Of a DNA stretch of 64,000 nucleotides, positions 1 through 8,260 are shown piece after piece. The notes under the pieces were generated by a model, which did no database searches, was not told the DNA's origin, and saw only the letters and a program-made list of their open reading frames with translations. Each line of letters opens with the position of its first letter. Position 1 is the first letter of the stretch. The position numbers and the translations under genes are program-made. The DNA is from UMGS172 sp045578845 (GTDB taxonomy: Bacteria; Bacillota; Clostridia; Oscillospirales; Acutalibacteraceae), in NCBI GenBank assembly GCA_045578845.1, contig JAZNLA010000004.1, forward strand, positions 108,205 to 172,204. The letters are read 5' to 3'.

Positions 1-1
1 T

Positions 2-2377
2 TTCGACCCTGCGGGTGAAAAGGCAGACGCCGCCGTATTTTCGGATGACGGACAGGCAGTGCTCACTGTAAGCGACCCAAATCTCTGGAGTGCCGAGTAC
101 CCCGAACTCTACAAAGTTATCATCGAAAGCGGTAATGAATTTATCACAATTCCCGTTGGTATCAGAGAATGCAGTATAAAAGACGGCGTTTTCAGATTTA
201 ACGGCAGACCTATTAAACTAAAGGGTGTCAACCGCCACGATTTCAACTCTAAAAACGGATATGTTTGTTCTGTAGAGGATATGAAAAAGGACCTCGTTTT
301 AATGAAACGGCATAATATAAATGCCATAAGAACTTCACATTATCCCAACGACCCGAGGTTTTACGAACTTTGCGACCAAATGGGATTTTATGTAATGTGC
401 GAAGCCGACTTCGAGTCACACGGTGTTGGTTTTCCTTACTACGCAAACCAAAACGGTGAGGAAAAATTCTCGGTAAGAAACATCATAGCAAATGATTCTT
501 TGTGGGAAAAGCAAATCTGCGAACGTGTTGATTTAATGGTTGAAAATTTTAAAAATCATTCTTCGATTATCGCATGGTCAATGGGCAACGAGGCGGGATA
601 CGGCAAAAATATAGAAAAAGCCTGCTTAAATACCGCAAAAAAAGACACAACAAGATTTACACATTACGAAAGTACATTCGGCAACATGGACCCGGAACTT
701 ATGATAAAATGTTTCCCGAAAGAATTAGACTCAGTTAGCCGTATGTATGCATCACCCGATTGGTGTGACCGTTTCTGCAAAAAAGCAAAGGAACTGAAAT
801 TTTCAAAACCGCTTGTACTCTGCGAATACAGTCACGCCATGGGCAACGGCCCAGGTGACCTTTACGACTATTGGCAGATTATAGAAAAACATGACAACTT
901 TATGGGCGGTTTTGTTTGGGAATGGTTTAATCACGGTCTTTTTGACGGAAAAGCCGAAAACGGCAGAACCAAATACCTTTACGGCGGTGATTTCGGCGAA
1001 AAGTACCACGACGGCAACTTTTGTCTTGACGGTCTTGTCACACCTGATATTAAACCTATGCCCGGTCTTAAAGAATATAAGAATATTTTAAAACCTTTTA
1101 CCATTACACCTATCGACCTTACCTGCGGTATTTTTGACATTACCAATGATTACGATTTCAGTTACATGTCAAAATTAGACGGCATTTGGGAACTTACACG
1201 CAACGGCGAGGTTGTAGCAAGCGGAAGTATCGGTGCTTTGGCTATACCGCCCAAAAAGACCGAGCAGGTGCATTTAGGTTACAATATGCCTGCCGACGGA
1301 AAATGTTATGTGCGAATTTCGTTCTTATCATACGGCAACAGTTATATTCCCGACGGTGAAATTGTCGGATTTGAGCAGTTTAAACTTCCGACCGAGATTT
1401 GCTACACCGATAAACTTAATATCGGAAATATTGAATACCTTGAAACCGCAAAAGATATTAAACTCTTTTCCGACGGTTTTGAATATATCTTCTCAAAAAT
1501 TTCATGCGGATTTTCTTCGCTAAAGGTAAACGGCAAAGAACTTCTCAAAAAGCCTACCACTTTTACACTTTGGCGTGCCCCCATTGATAATGACAGCCCT
1601 TGCCTTCCAAAGTTTAAAACTGCCGCTTTAAGTGACTCTGCACCTTCAGAACATGACACAACCGTAAAAGAACATGACGGTTTTGTGAGCATCACTTCAC
1701 AGTTTGTCATGGCGGCACCGACCGTTTACCCTCATTTAGAGGTTACCGCCGAGTGGTCGGTATTTGCCGACGGCAGAATCAATCTGCACCTAGATGCTAA
1801 ACTCGGAAAAGGTCTTACCTTTAAACCTATTTTAAACGGCAGTTTAGAAAATAAATTCGGCGATACTTTTATTCATATTGACTATCTGCCACGTTTCGGT
1901 CTTGTAATTGAACTGGATAAAAGTTTTGAAAATATCGAATACTTCGGTTTTGGCCCCGGTGACACCTATGCCGACCGCCACCATGCCGCTTATGTCGGTA
2001 AATTCAACAGCAAAGTAACCAAAGAATTTACACCCTATATAAAACCGCAGGAATGCGGCAACCACTACAATTCTTTTTGGGCATATGTGCATGATATAAA
2101 CGGTGCCGGTATTGCCGCCGCAAGTGTCGGTGAGTCGTTTGAATTTTCGGCCATTCCATACTCACCAGAAGAACTTTCAAGCACCGCACACAACTTTGAA
2201 TTACCCATTTCAAATAAAACAGTATTTATTGTCAACTACAAGCAAAGCGGCTTAGGCTCACATTCCTGCGGCCCTGAACTTAACCCCAAATACCGTTTTG
2301 CCGAAGACAATTTCACCTTTACCGTAAACCTTATTCCAACCGATAAAGAACTTATCTTTGAAGATGAATTGAGGTAA
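2..2377 (+). CDS. lacZ: Beta-galactosidase, GH2 family (5' end outside window)
   Basis: Hydrolyses terminal beta-galactosides such as lactose. The reading frame is open from base 2 with no start in context, so the N-terminus lies outside the window; 791 residues are visible. Family hallmarks are clear: the FNGRPIKLKGVNRHDFN segment at the start of the TIM barrel, the acid/base Glu in WSMGNEAGYG (codon 590-592) and the nucleophile Glu in LCEYSHAMGN (codon 824-826), followed by C-terminal beta-sandwich domains (Bgal small chain). GH2 enzymes of this class are usually about 1000 residues, so roughly the first fifth is missing. No export signal can be judged. It converges on the next gene through a shared terminator. 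A narrower substrate than lactose cannot be excluded. Confidence 0.93.
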   Translation, partial: FDPAGEKADAAVFSDDGQAVLTVSDPNLWSAEYPELYKVIIESGNEFITIPVGIRECSIKDGVFRFNGRPIKLKGVNRHDFNSKNGYVCSVEDMKKDLVLMKRHNINAIRTSHYPNDPRFYELCDQMGFYVMCEADFESHGVGFPYYANQNGEEKFSVRNIIANDSLWEKQICERVDLMVENFKNHSSIIAWSMGNEAGYGKNIEKACLNTAKKDTTRFTHYESTFGNMDPELMIKCFPKELDSVSRMYASPDWCDRFCKKAKELKFSKPLVLCEYSHAMGNGPGDLYDYWQIIEKHDNFMGGFVWEWFNHGLFDGKAENGRTKYLYGGDFGEKYHDGNFCLDGLVTPDIKPMPGLKEYKNILKPFTITPIDLTCGIFDITNDYDFSYMSKLDGIWELTRNGEVVASGSIGALAIPPKKTEQVHLGYNMPADGKCYVRISFLSYGNSYIPDGEIVGFEQFKLPTEICYTDKLNIGNIEYLETAKDIKLFSDGFEYIFSKISCGFSSLKVNGKELLKKPTTFTLWRAPIDNDSPCLPKFKTAALSDSAPSEHDTTVKEHDGFVSITSQFVMAAPTVYPHLEVTAEWSVFADGRINLHLDAKLGKGLTFKPILNGSLENKFGDTFIHIDYLPRFGLVIELDKSFENIEYFGFGPGDTYADRHHAAYVGKFNSKVTKEFTPYIKPQECGNHYNSFWAYVHDINGAGIAAASVGESFEFSAIPYSPEELSSTAHNFELPISNKTVFIVNYKQSGLGSHSCGPELNPKYRFAEDNFTFTVNLIPTDKELIFEDELR

Positions 2378-2380
2378 CAA

Positions 2381-2412
2381 AAAATCCCGAAGTGTAACTT
2401 CGGGATTTTTTT
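2381..2412. terminator. Bidirectional rho-independent terminator
   Basis: A 12-bp perfect stem (2381-2392 with 2398-2409) and 5-base loop, flanked by A-run and T-run, lies between two convergent genes and can serve both. Confidence 0.9.
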
Positions 2413-2414
2413 AT

Positions 2415-3833
2415 TTAATTTAAAAACGCAAACACATTAAATGACTGCAAAAGAATAAGTATAAGCAATATAGGTGTAACAAATTTAATCATCACATTGT
2501 AAAGTGCTTTTCGCCTAAACTTTTTACCATCAAGACCTATTTCAATTTCGTCGGTGATACTTTTGCTTGAACATATCCATACAAGCACACATGTAAGCAG
2601 TGCAACCACAGGCAACATAAGACTATTGGAAACATAATCAAGTATATCAAGTATTTGACCGACAGTTCCGTTCGGAAGTTCATATTCAAAGTAAAACAAA
2701 TTATAGCCAAGACAAACTATAACACCAACAATAACTCCAAAGGCAAAGGTTATGAGCGTTGCAGTCACACGCTTTAATTTGAAGCGGTCCATAATGCCGG
2801 AAACAATAGCCTCCATAATTGAAATTGAAGAGGTTAATGCCGCAAAAAATACAAGCACAAAGAACAACGCACCTATAATATGTCCTATAAATCCCATTTG
2901 ACGGAAAATTTCAGGCAGTGATACAAACATAAGCCCCGGACCGGATTTAGCAAGACCTTCGGTGCCGTTAAATGCAAATACTGTAGGAATAATTATAAGT
3001 CCCGCAAGCAGTGCCACCGCCGTATCAAATATTTCAATCTGATTGACCGATTTTACGAGATTGTCCTTTTTACTTGCGTATGAGCCGTAGGCTATCATAA
3101 TACCCATGGCAAGACTCATTGAATAAAACAGTTGACCGACCGCATCAAGTAAAACACTGAAAAACTTAGCAACCGTAAGCCCTTTAAAATCGGGAACAAG
3201 ATAAATTTTAAGTCCCTCTAAAGCCGTTCTCTTGATACCGTTTTCGTCGGTATGCTTCAAAGTAAGCGAGAAAATTGCAATACCTATTATTATTATAAGT
3301 AATGTCGGCATCATAATTTTAGAAGCCTTTTCTATGCCCTTTTCAACACCCAATAAAACAATAGCGGTTGTAACACCCATAAAAATAAGCAACCATATAA
3401 TGGGTTCAATATCAGCCGTTATAAATCCGTTAAAAAAGCCTTCGGAACCCAAAGCATAAATATCTTTAGCACCGCCCGATACATATGTAAAACCGTATTT
3501 TGAAACCCAACCGCCGATTACACAGTAGTACGGGAAAATAATAAGCGGCACCGCAGTTGAAATCCAACCTAAAAAGCCGAATTTTTTATTCATTTTTCCG
3601 TAGGCAAGTAACGGGCCTACACCGGTTTTTCTGCCTATAGCAATTTCGGTTGTCATAAGTGCAAAACCAAAGGTGAGTGCCAAAATTACATAAACAAGTA
3701 AAAACAGACCACCGCCGTTTTTAGCCGCAAGATAAGGAAAACGCCATAGATTTCCAAGTCCTACCGCCGAACCTGCAGCAGCAAGAATAAAGCCTAAATT
3801 ACTTGTAAAACCGCCTCTGCTTTTCTTTTCCAT
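2415..3833 (-). CDS. Sodium-dependent symporter, NSS/SNF family
   Basis: A multispanning inner-membrane protein of the neurotransmitter:sodium symporter family, which co-transports amino acids or related compounds with Na+. The first membrane segment carries the family signature GSAVGLGNLWRFPYL, whose unwound centre forms the substrate and Na1/Na2 sites in LeuT-type proteins. About 11-12 hydrophobic segments follow. The frame continues further upstream, but the ATG at 3831-3833 (MEKKSRGG) is preceded by GAGAGG and follows a good promoter, and it gives 472 residues, normal for bacterial members. Closest in type to MhsT/LeuT; the substrate cannot be read from sequence. Confidence 0.9.
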   Translation of the reverse strand: MEKKSRGGFTSNLGFILAAAGSAVGLGNLWRFPYLAAKNGGGLFLLVYVILALTFGFALMTTEIAIGRKTGVGPLLAYGKMNKKFGFLGWISTAVPLIIFPYYCVIGGWVSKYGFTYVSGGAKDIYALGSEGFFNGFITADIEPIIWLLIFMGVTTAIVLLGVEKGIEKASKIMMPTLLIIIIGIAIFSLTLKHTDENGIKRTALEGLKIYLVPDFKGLTVAKFFSVLLDAVGQLFYSMSLAMGIMIAYGSYASKKDNLVKSVNQIEIFDTAVALLAGLIIIPTVFAFNGTEGLAKSGPGLMFVSLPEIFRQMGFIGHIIGALFFVLVFFAALTSSISIMEAIVSGIMDRFKLKRVTATLITFAFGVIVGVIVCLGYNLFYFEYELPNGTVGQILDILDYVSNSLMLPVVALLTCVLVWICSSKSITDEIEIGLDGKKFRRKALYNVMIKFVTPILLILILLQSFNVFAFLN

Positions 3834-3864
3834 ACAAAAACCTCTCAAAACAAAATATGGAAAT

Positions 3865-3893
3865 ATTATATCAGTATTATCCTGAAAAATCAA
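3865..3893 (-). promoter_or_regulatory. SigA-type promoter of the NSS symporter gene
   Basis: On the minus strand TTGATT (3888-3893) is followed by a 17-base spacer and TATAAT (3865-3870), about 30 bases before the start codon. Confidence 0.75.
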
Positions 3894-3940
3894 TAAAAAC
3901 AACGCGATATAATTTTTTTGACGAAAATTATCTAAATTTA

Positions 3941-3970
3941 TTGACAGATATGTATAATTATCTTTATAAT
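3941..3970 (+). promoter_or_regulatory. SigA-type promoter upstream of the sigma-factor operon
   Basis: TTGACA (3941-3946), an 18-base spacer and TATAAT (3965-3970). It lies just upstream of a second, differently built promoter, suggesting basal housekeeping expression plus autoregulation. Confidence 0.75.
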
Positions 3971-3991
3971 TTTTATATAAAAGTTTCCTCA

Positions 3992-4019
3992 ACCCCGATT
4001 TTAAAACGCTTGTTGCGTA
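3992..4019 (+). promoter_or_regulatory. SigI-like autoregulatory promoter
   Basis: ACCCCGATTTT at 3992-4002 and GCGTA at 4015-4019. The same two elements, 23 bases apart start to start, recur at 5588-5615 before the PepSY lipoprotein gene. A C-rich -35 (CCCC) and a CGTA/CGAA-type -10 fit what is known for SigI promoters in Clostridium (Acetivibrio) thermocellum. Assignment to this SigI is inference. Confidence 0.7.
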
Positions 4020-4042
4020 TTCTTTACATAAGGAGATAAATT

Positions 4043-4768
4043 ATGCAGGAACACGAAATTGTGTCAAAGGTTTTAACCGCCAAATCGGACACAAAAGCCG
4101 CTGACAAACTAATTGAACAGTATCTCCCTTTTATAAAATCTGAAACGGCAAAATTTATAGGGCGTAATCCCGATAGCGGAGATGACGAACTGAGCATTGC
4201 CATGTTCGCGTTTTACGAGGCAATTATAAACTATAAACAATCCAAAGGTGCTTTTTTAAAACTTGCCGCACTGTCAATTAAAAACCGACTTATAGATTAC
4301 CGCCGCAAACAGGCACGCCACGAAGGTCACTTATCTTTGGAAACACCTGTTGAACACGGCGATAATTTAACGGTCGGCGACCGTATTGCCGATGAAACTT
4401 CTAATCCTCAAATTACGCACGCACAAATGGACGCAAAAGCCGAAATCGACCATTTTACTGCCACACTTAAAGAATACGGGCTTAGTTTAAGTGATATTGC
4501 CGACAACTGCCCCAAGCAGGAACGCACACTAAAAGCCTGTATGAAGGTTTTAGAATTTTCAAGGCAAAACCCCGATATTTTCACTCAGTTGGAAATTACA
4601 AAAAAACTCCCCCTAACACTTATTGCAAACGGCACTAAGGTCGATAAAAAGACCTTGGAACGACACAGAAAATATATAGTTGCAATACTGGTCGCCTACA
4701 CAAACGGTTTTGAAATAATAAGAGGACATCTTCAAAGTGTCAAGAAAAAGGAGGTCAACTTAACTTGA
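4043..4768 (+). CDS. sigI: RNA polymerase sigma factor, SigI family
   Basis: Encodes 241 residues, the usual SigI length (about 240-250). The region-2 part is at about residues 20-100 (DELSIAMFAFYEAIINYK, then LAALSIKNRLIDYRRKQ), and the SigI-type C-terminal helical DNA-binding region at about 125-235 includes KKTLERHRKYIVAILVAYTNGFEIIRGHL. In B. subtilis SigI responds to heat and envelope stress; in C. thermocellum multiple SigI/RsgI pairs regulate cellulosome genes after extracellular polysaccharide sensing. The start has AGGAG seven bases upstream. The stop overlaps the next start by four bases (TTGA), so the two are translationally coupled, as is standard for sigI-rsgI. Confidence 0.92.
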   Translation: MQEHEIVSKVLTAKSDTKAADKLIEQYLPFIKSETAKFIGRNPDSGDDELSIAMFAFYEAIINYKQSKGAFLKLAALSIKNRLIDYRRKQARHEGHLSLETPVEHGDNLTVGDRIADETSNPQITHAQMDAKAEIDHFTATLKEYGLSLSDIADNCPKQERTLKACMKVLEFSRQNPDIFTQLEITKKLPLTLIANGTKVDKKTLERHRKYIVAILVAYTNGFEIIRGHLQSVKKKEVNLT

Positions 4769-5562
4769 AATACTTAGTTACTGAATGTAATAAAGCATAT
4801 GCCGTAGTTTTGAGTGATGACGGAAGATTTCTTAAAGTTGCCAACCTTAATTTTAATGTCGGTCAAAAAGTAGATACTGTTATATCTATGGACGGCACCA
4901 AGAAAAAAGCAAATATCACCTTTATTCGCAATATTGCAGTAGCAGCCGCCTGCTTTCTTATTATAATAGCCGCCGCATTTCAAACTGTTTACCCCTACGG
5001 CACAGTGCAAATAACCATAAACCCCGATATAAAACTTACGGTCAACCGCCTAAACTATGTCATTGACGCAACGCCGCTCAACAGTGACGGTGAGGCACTG
5101 CTAAAGGATTATAAGTTGGGTATTGCCAAGGTCGATACCGTATTAGACCGACTTGCCGACAAAGCGGTAAAAATGGGTTATCTTAAAAATGACGGCGAAA
5201 TAACGGTCACAGTCAGTTCACACAACAAAAAATGGCAAACTGCAACCGAAGACCGAATTATTGCAGAACTAAAAGTTCATATCGGCGACGAAATTATCAT
5301 TATCCCCGCAGACGGCGATATAGCGAACAATGAAATTGACGATAAACCTAATAACGAAAGCACTATAAGTGATACAAACAGTAGTTACGACAATTTCCCT
5401 GACGACTTTGACGATGACGACGACGATGACGACGACGATGATGACGATGACGACGATGATGATGACGATGATGACGACGACGATGATGACGATGACGATG
5501 ACGACGACGATGACGACGATGATGATGACGATGATGACGACGACAAATTTGACCGAGATTGA
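4765..5562 (+). CDS. rsgI: RsgI-like membrane anti-sigma factor with 45-residue poly-Asp tail
   Basis: Predicted membrane anti-sigma factor for the SigI just upstream. Residues 1-50 (KYLVTECNKAYAVVLSDDGRF) match the RsgI N-terminal cytoplasmic domain that binds SigI. A single membrane segment spans about 54-75. The extracytoplasmic part begins with TVQITINPDIKLTVNRL, the conserved juxtamembrane motif of RsgI proteins. Instead of a carbohydrate-binding or enzymatic sensor domain, the C-terminus holds 45 consecutive Asp (residues 216-260) and then KFDRD. It starts at TTG behind AGGAGG (4749-4754), overlapping the sigI stop. The poly-Asp tract is made of mixed GAC/GAT codons rather than a pure trinucleotide repeat, so it seems selected at protein level. 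A divalent-cation-binding sensor is inference. Confidence 0.87.
   Translation: MKYLVTECNKAYAVVLSDDGRFLKVANLNFNVGQKVDTVISMDGTKKKANITFIRNIAVAAACFLIIIAAAFQTVYPYGTVQITINPDIKLTVNRLNYVIDATPLNSDGEALLKDYKLGIAKVDTVLDRLADKAVKMGYLKNDGEITVTVSSHNKKWQTATEDRIIAELKVHIGDEIIIIPADGDIANNEIDDKPNNESTISDTNSSYDNFPDDFDDDDDDDDDDDDDDDDDDDDDDDDDDDDDDDDDDDDDDDDDDDDDKFDRD
5410..5544 (+). repeat. GAY-codon repeat encoding 45 Asp
   Basis: Forty-five consecutive GAC/GAT codons in irregular order at the 3' end of the rsgI-like gene. Such a tract is prone to slippage, so its length may vary between strains or be mis-assembled. Confidence 0.95.
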
Positions 5563-5587
5563 AAATTTTAGAAAAAATTTACCTTAG

Positions 5588-5615
5588 ACCCCGATTTTTA
5601 AAAAATATATGCGTA
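5588..5615 (+). promoter_or_regulatory. Second SigI-like promoter
   Basis: ACCCCGATTTT at 5588-5598 and GCGTA at 5611-5615, with the same composition and spacing as the element at 3992-4019. It lies about 40 bases before the lipoprotein start and would place that gene in the SigI regulon. Confidence 0.7.
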
Positions 5616-5653
5616 AACTGTTAGTGTAAACCAAAATAAAGGAGATGTAACCT

Positions 5654-6604
5654 ATGAAAAAGAAATTTTTAGTAATTCCCGCAGTTTTTGTTGCTGTTTC
5701 AATGATTTTCGCCGCCTGTTCACCGTCGGTAACCGATACAGGTAGAAATAATTCGATACCCGAAAGCGGCTCGGTCGGAACAATATTACTCAGCGTCAAC
5801 CCCGAAATTGAGATTGACTATAACAATAAAGGTATTGTAATTGAGATTGAAGGCAAAAACGACGAAGGTAAAAAAATCGTAGCAGGATATAAAGATTTCA
5901 GCGGTAAATCCTGCGAGCAGGTAACCCAAGAACTTGTACAAAAGATTTATGATTCGGGTTACATTGTAAACGATGCCGAAGGCAACCCGAAAAACATTAT
6001 AGTCAAACTGGAAGAAGGCTCTAAATACCCAAGCGAAGAATTTTTGCAGGCTGTAGCCCAAAGTGTTCGCTCGGTAGTATCAAACCAAGGCAGCAAATCC
6101 AACACAATGGTAATAAGTAACAAAGATTTAGACAAAAACGGTTTAATAGGTCTTGAAAAAGCAAAGGAAATCGTACTTGCTCAATTAGGATTTCCCGAAG
6201 CCGAATTCACAGAAAAAGAATATGAACTTGACGACGGCAAATACGAACTCGAATTTAAAGTGAACGGCATTGAATACGATTATGAAGTTGATGCCCGTAC
6301 AGGTAAAATTCTTAAAATCGACATTGATGACGACCGCTATGACAAAGACTATGACGATGACGACGACAAAAACCCTGCAAGCAGTGACAAAATAACCGCA
6401 TCAGAGTTCATCGGAATTGAAAAAGCAAAGCAAATCGTTTTTGACAAGTTAGGCATAAAAGAGTCTTCGGTCTATGATAAAGATTTCGAACTTGACGGCA
6501 AAAAATACGAAATTGACTTTTCCTATAATGGCTTTGACTATGAATATGAAGTTGACGCTATAAGCGGTAAAATCTTAAAAGCCGAAAAAGAAATTGACGA
6601 TTAA
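5654..6604 (+). CDS. Lipoprotein with RsgI-like extracytoplasmic domain and two PepSY domains
   Basis: A 316-residue predicted lipoprotein. The signal peptide ends in the lipobox IFAAC, with Cys22 as lipidation site. Residues about 42-150 (TILLSVNPEIEIDYNNKG ... CEQVTQELVQKIYDSGYI) resemble the region after the membrane segment of the neighbouring RsgI-like protein, so this looks like a diffusible or membrane-tethered paralogue of the sensor half. Two PepSY domains follow (about 161-225 and 249-312), each with EKAKxIV and the YEYEVDAxxGKIL ending, joined by an Asp-rich linker (DYDDDDDK). PepSY domains are often inhibitory or binding modules in the envelope. Its own SigI-like promoter suggests it acts in the same circuit. 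The biochemical function is unknown. Confidence 0.85.
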   Translation: MKKKFLVIPAVFVAVSMIFAACSPSVTDTGRNNSIPESGSVGTILLSVNPEIEIDYNNKGIVIEIEGKNDEGKKIVAGYKDFSGKSCEQVTQELVQKIYDSGYIVNDAEGNPKNIIVKLEEGSKYPSEEFLQAVAQSVRSVVSNQGSKSNTMVISNKDLDKNGLIGLEKAKEIVLAQLGFPEAEFTEKEYELDDGKYELEFKVNGIEYDYEVDARTGKILKIDIDDDRYDKDYDDDDDKNPASSDKITASEFIGIEKAKQIVFDKLGIKESSVYDKDFELDGKKYEIDFSYNGFDYEYEVDAISGKILKAEKEIDD

Positions 6605-6629
6605 ATTTAAAGCAACGAATTATACTGAG

Positions 6630-6666
6630 CCTACACCCGACTGCAAAGTGGGGTGTAGGTGTTTTT
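6630..6666 (+). terminator. Rho-independent terminator
   Basis: A 9-bp stem (CCTACACCC, 6630-6638, with 6651-6659) followed by GTTTTT, after the PepSY lipoprotein gene. Confidence 0.85.
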
Positions 6667-6684
6667 ACTTAAGATAATATTCAG

Positions 6685-6713
6685 TTGCAAATAAAAAACA
6701 TTAGTGATATAAT
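6685..6713 (+). promoter_or_regulatory. SigA-type promoter of the LUD gene
   Basis: TTGCAA (6685-6690), a 17-base spacer and perfect TATAAT (6708-6713). It rules out the in-frame TTG at 6685 as a start codon, because that TTG is the -35 element. Confidence 0.85.
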
Positions 6714-6738
6714 CAAAACAACGAAAGGTGTGAATAGT

Positions 6739-7395
6739 GTGACTGAAATTATCAAAAAAACCTTAGATGCTATTAACAAAAACAATATGCAGGGTTTTTA
6801 TGCAGAAAATGCAAAAGAGGCAAAAGATATTGCTTTATCGCTTATAGAAAAAGGTGCCACTGTTTCCCACGGCGGTTCTATGACGCTTAAAGATATAGGC
6901 CTTTTAGACAGTTTAAAAAACGGCGACTATGTGTTTTTAGACCGCTCTTTAGCAAAAACTCCCGAAGAATTAAAGGCAACCTACCGCAGTTGTTTTTCAG
7001 CCGATGTATATTTAAGTTCAAGTAACGCCGTAACCGAAACGGGTGAACTTTATAATATTGACGGAACAGGCAACCGTATTGCCGCTATCACCTATGGTCC
7101 CGACAGTGTTATTATAATTGTCGGTAAAAACAAAATTGTCAAAAATCTTTCAGAAGCGGTCGACCGCGTTCGCCGTTTTGCTGCACCGCCTAACTGTAAA
7201 CGACTTTCCAAAGAAACCTACTGCCATTTAAAAGGATACTGCCAAAGTGCCGATACCGACTGCACTTTGACCGATAATTTAACGGCAGGCTGCAAGTCCC
7301 CCGACCGTATTTGCCGCGACTATCTTATAACAAGCATACAGGCAATAAAAAACAGAATTAAGGTTATAATCGTAAACGAAGACTTGGGTTATTAA
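6739..7395 (+). CDS. LUD-domain protein (LutC/YkgG-like)
   Basis: A 218-residue protein of the lactate-utilisation LUD family (DUF162). It shows the typical core VSHGGSMTLKDIGLLDSL and the late GxxRIAAITYGPDSVIIIVGKNKIV segment. The C-terminal cysteine region (NCKR to RICRDYLIT) has an insertion with several additional cysteines (CHLKGYC, DC, GC), which could bind a metal or Fe-S centre. GTG at 6739 is chosen because AAAGGTG lies 8 bases upstream and the promoter excludes the earlier frame. It stands alone, without lutA/lutB partners, so a role in lactate oxidation is not supported by context. Solitary LUD proteins are common in Firmicutes and mostly uncharacterised. Confidence 0.82.
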   Translation: MTEIIKKTLDAINKNNMQGFYAENAKEAKDIALSLIEKGATVSHGGSMTLKDIGLLDSLKNGDYVFLDRSLAKTPEELKATYRSCFSADVYLSSSNAVTETGELYNIDGTGNRIAAITYGPDSVIIIVGKNKIVKNLSEAVDRVRRFAAPPNCKRLSKETYCHLKGYCQSADTDCTLTDNLTAGCKSPDRICRDYLITSIQAIKNRIKVIIVNEDLGY

Positions 7396-7398
7396 AAA

Positions 7399-7433
7399 AA
7401 AGACCAATGGATTTAAATCCATTGGTCTTTTTT
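7399..7433. terminator. Bidirectional rho-independent terminator
   Basis: A 32-base perfect palindrome (7399-7430) with flanking A and T runs sits between convergent genes and overlaps the stop of the esterase gene. Confidence 0.9.
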
Positions 7434-8241
7434 ATACTGTTTTCATCCACTCTGCGGCTACCCTAATCCAATCAGCATTGTGCGGATTATCAAAATCGGG
7501 GTTTCCGTTGCTTGTAACCGCATTTGCGGTTGCAATTCCATGAGGACCGTCAGAATAAATATGGGCTTCAAATCTTATACCATTTCTTTTTAATGCAGTG
7601 GCAAATCTTAAAGTGTTTTCTACATTCACAACCGTATCTGCAACTGTGTGAACAAGAAAAGCCGGCACTGTGTTTTCATCAACACAACATTCCAATGAAT
7701 ATCTCTTTCTTTTTGGGTCATTCTCATCAATAGTTCCCGTAAGGTTATCAATACTTCTCTTATGGGCAATTAAAGGGTCAGATGAAATCACCGGATAAAT
7801 CGGCAACATGGCAGTAGGCCGATTATAGCCATAAGGCATGCCTGTTGCTTCGTAAATTTCCGATATATGCCACAAAGTTCCGAGTGCGGCGGCAAGGTGG
7901 CCTCCTGCCGAAAATCCGGTTACGAATACGCGTTTTGGATTTAATCCATAACTTTCGGCATTATCTTTAATATGTTTTATTGCAAGACTCGCCTCAATCA
8001 ACGGTCTTGGAAAAACTGCATTAGGCTCAACCGAATAATGCAAAATAAAGCAATTATAACCATAAGGCATAAATGCGTGGGCAATCGGCTCACCCTCTCT
8101 GTCACTGCAAACACCTCTATAAGCTCCACCCGGAATTATAAGTAACGCATCACGGGTAAAACCGTCAATTTTGTCAGCAACATAAGCAGTAAGGTAAACA
8201 TTAGGTTCCCCTTTTACAAGCGGAATATCTTTAAAAAGCAT
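7432..8241 (-). CDS. Alpha/beta-hydrolase, acetyl-xylan-esterase/BD-FAE-like
   Basis: A 269-residue cytoplasmic serine hydrolase. The nucleophile Ser lies in GFSAGGH, the oxyanion-hole region is IIPGGAYRG, and the likely catalytic Asp and His are in HTVADTVV and SDGPHGIA. The size and the GGAY and GFSAGGH motifs fit small alpha/beta-hydrolases that remove acetyl or feruloyl groups from carbohydrates. No signal peptide is seen, so it would act on imported oligosaccharides. GGAGG precedes the ATG. It is the last gene of the leftward murI-DUF1934-argS group, 19 bases after argS; this link to housekeeping genes is probably only transcriptional. Exact substrate unknown. Confidence 0.82.
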   Translation of the reverse strand: MLFKDIPLVKGEPNVYLTAYVADKIDGFTRDALLIIPGGAYRGVCSDREGEPIAHAFMPYGYNCFILHYSVEPNAVFPRPLIEASLAIKHIKDNAESYGLNPKRVFVTGFSAGGHLAAALGTLWHISEIYEATGMPYGYNRPTAMLPIYPVISSDPLIAHKRSIDNLTGTIDENDPKRKRYSLECCVDENTVPAFLVHTVADTVVNVENTLRFATALKRNGIRFEAHIYSDGPHGIATANAVTSNGNPDFDNPHNADWIRVAAEWMKTV

Positions 8242-8260
8242 TTTTTACAACCTCCAACAA

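Noticed and set aside
5369..5587. A forward frame rich in Met and Thr across the Asp repeat
   Set aside because: It is the shifted reading of the GAY repeat in the rsgI-like gene; it has no ribosome site and no known pattern.
6685..6738. N-terminal extension of the LUD protein from TTG
   Set aside because: This TTG is the -35 element of a perfect promoter, and the GTG at 6739 has the ribosome site.
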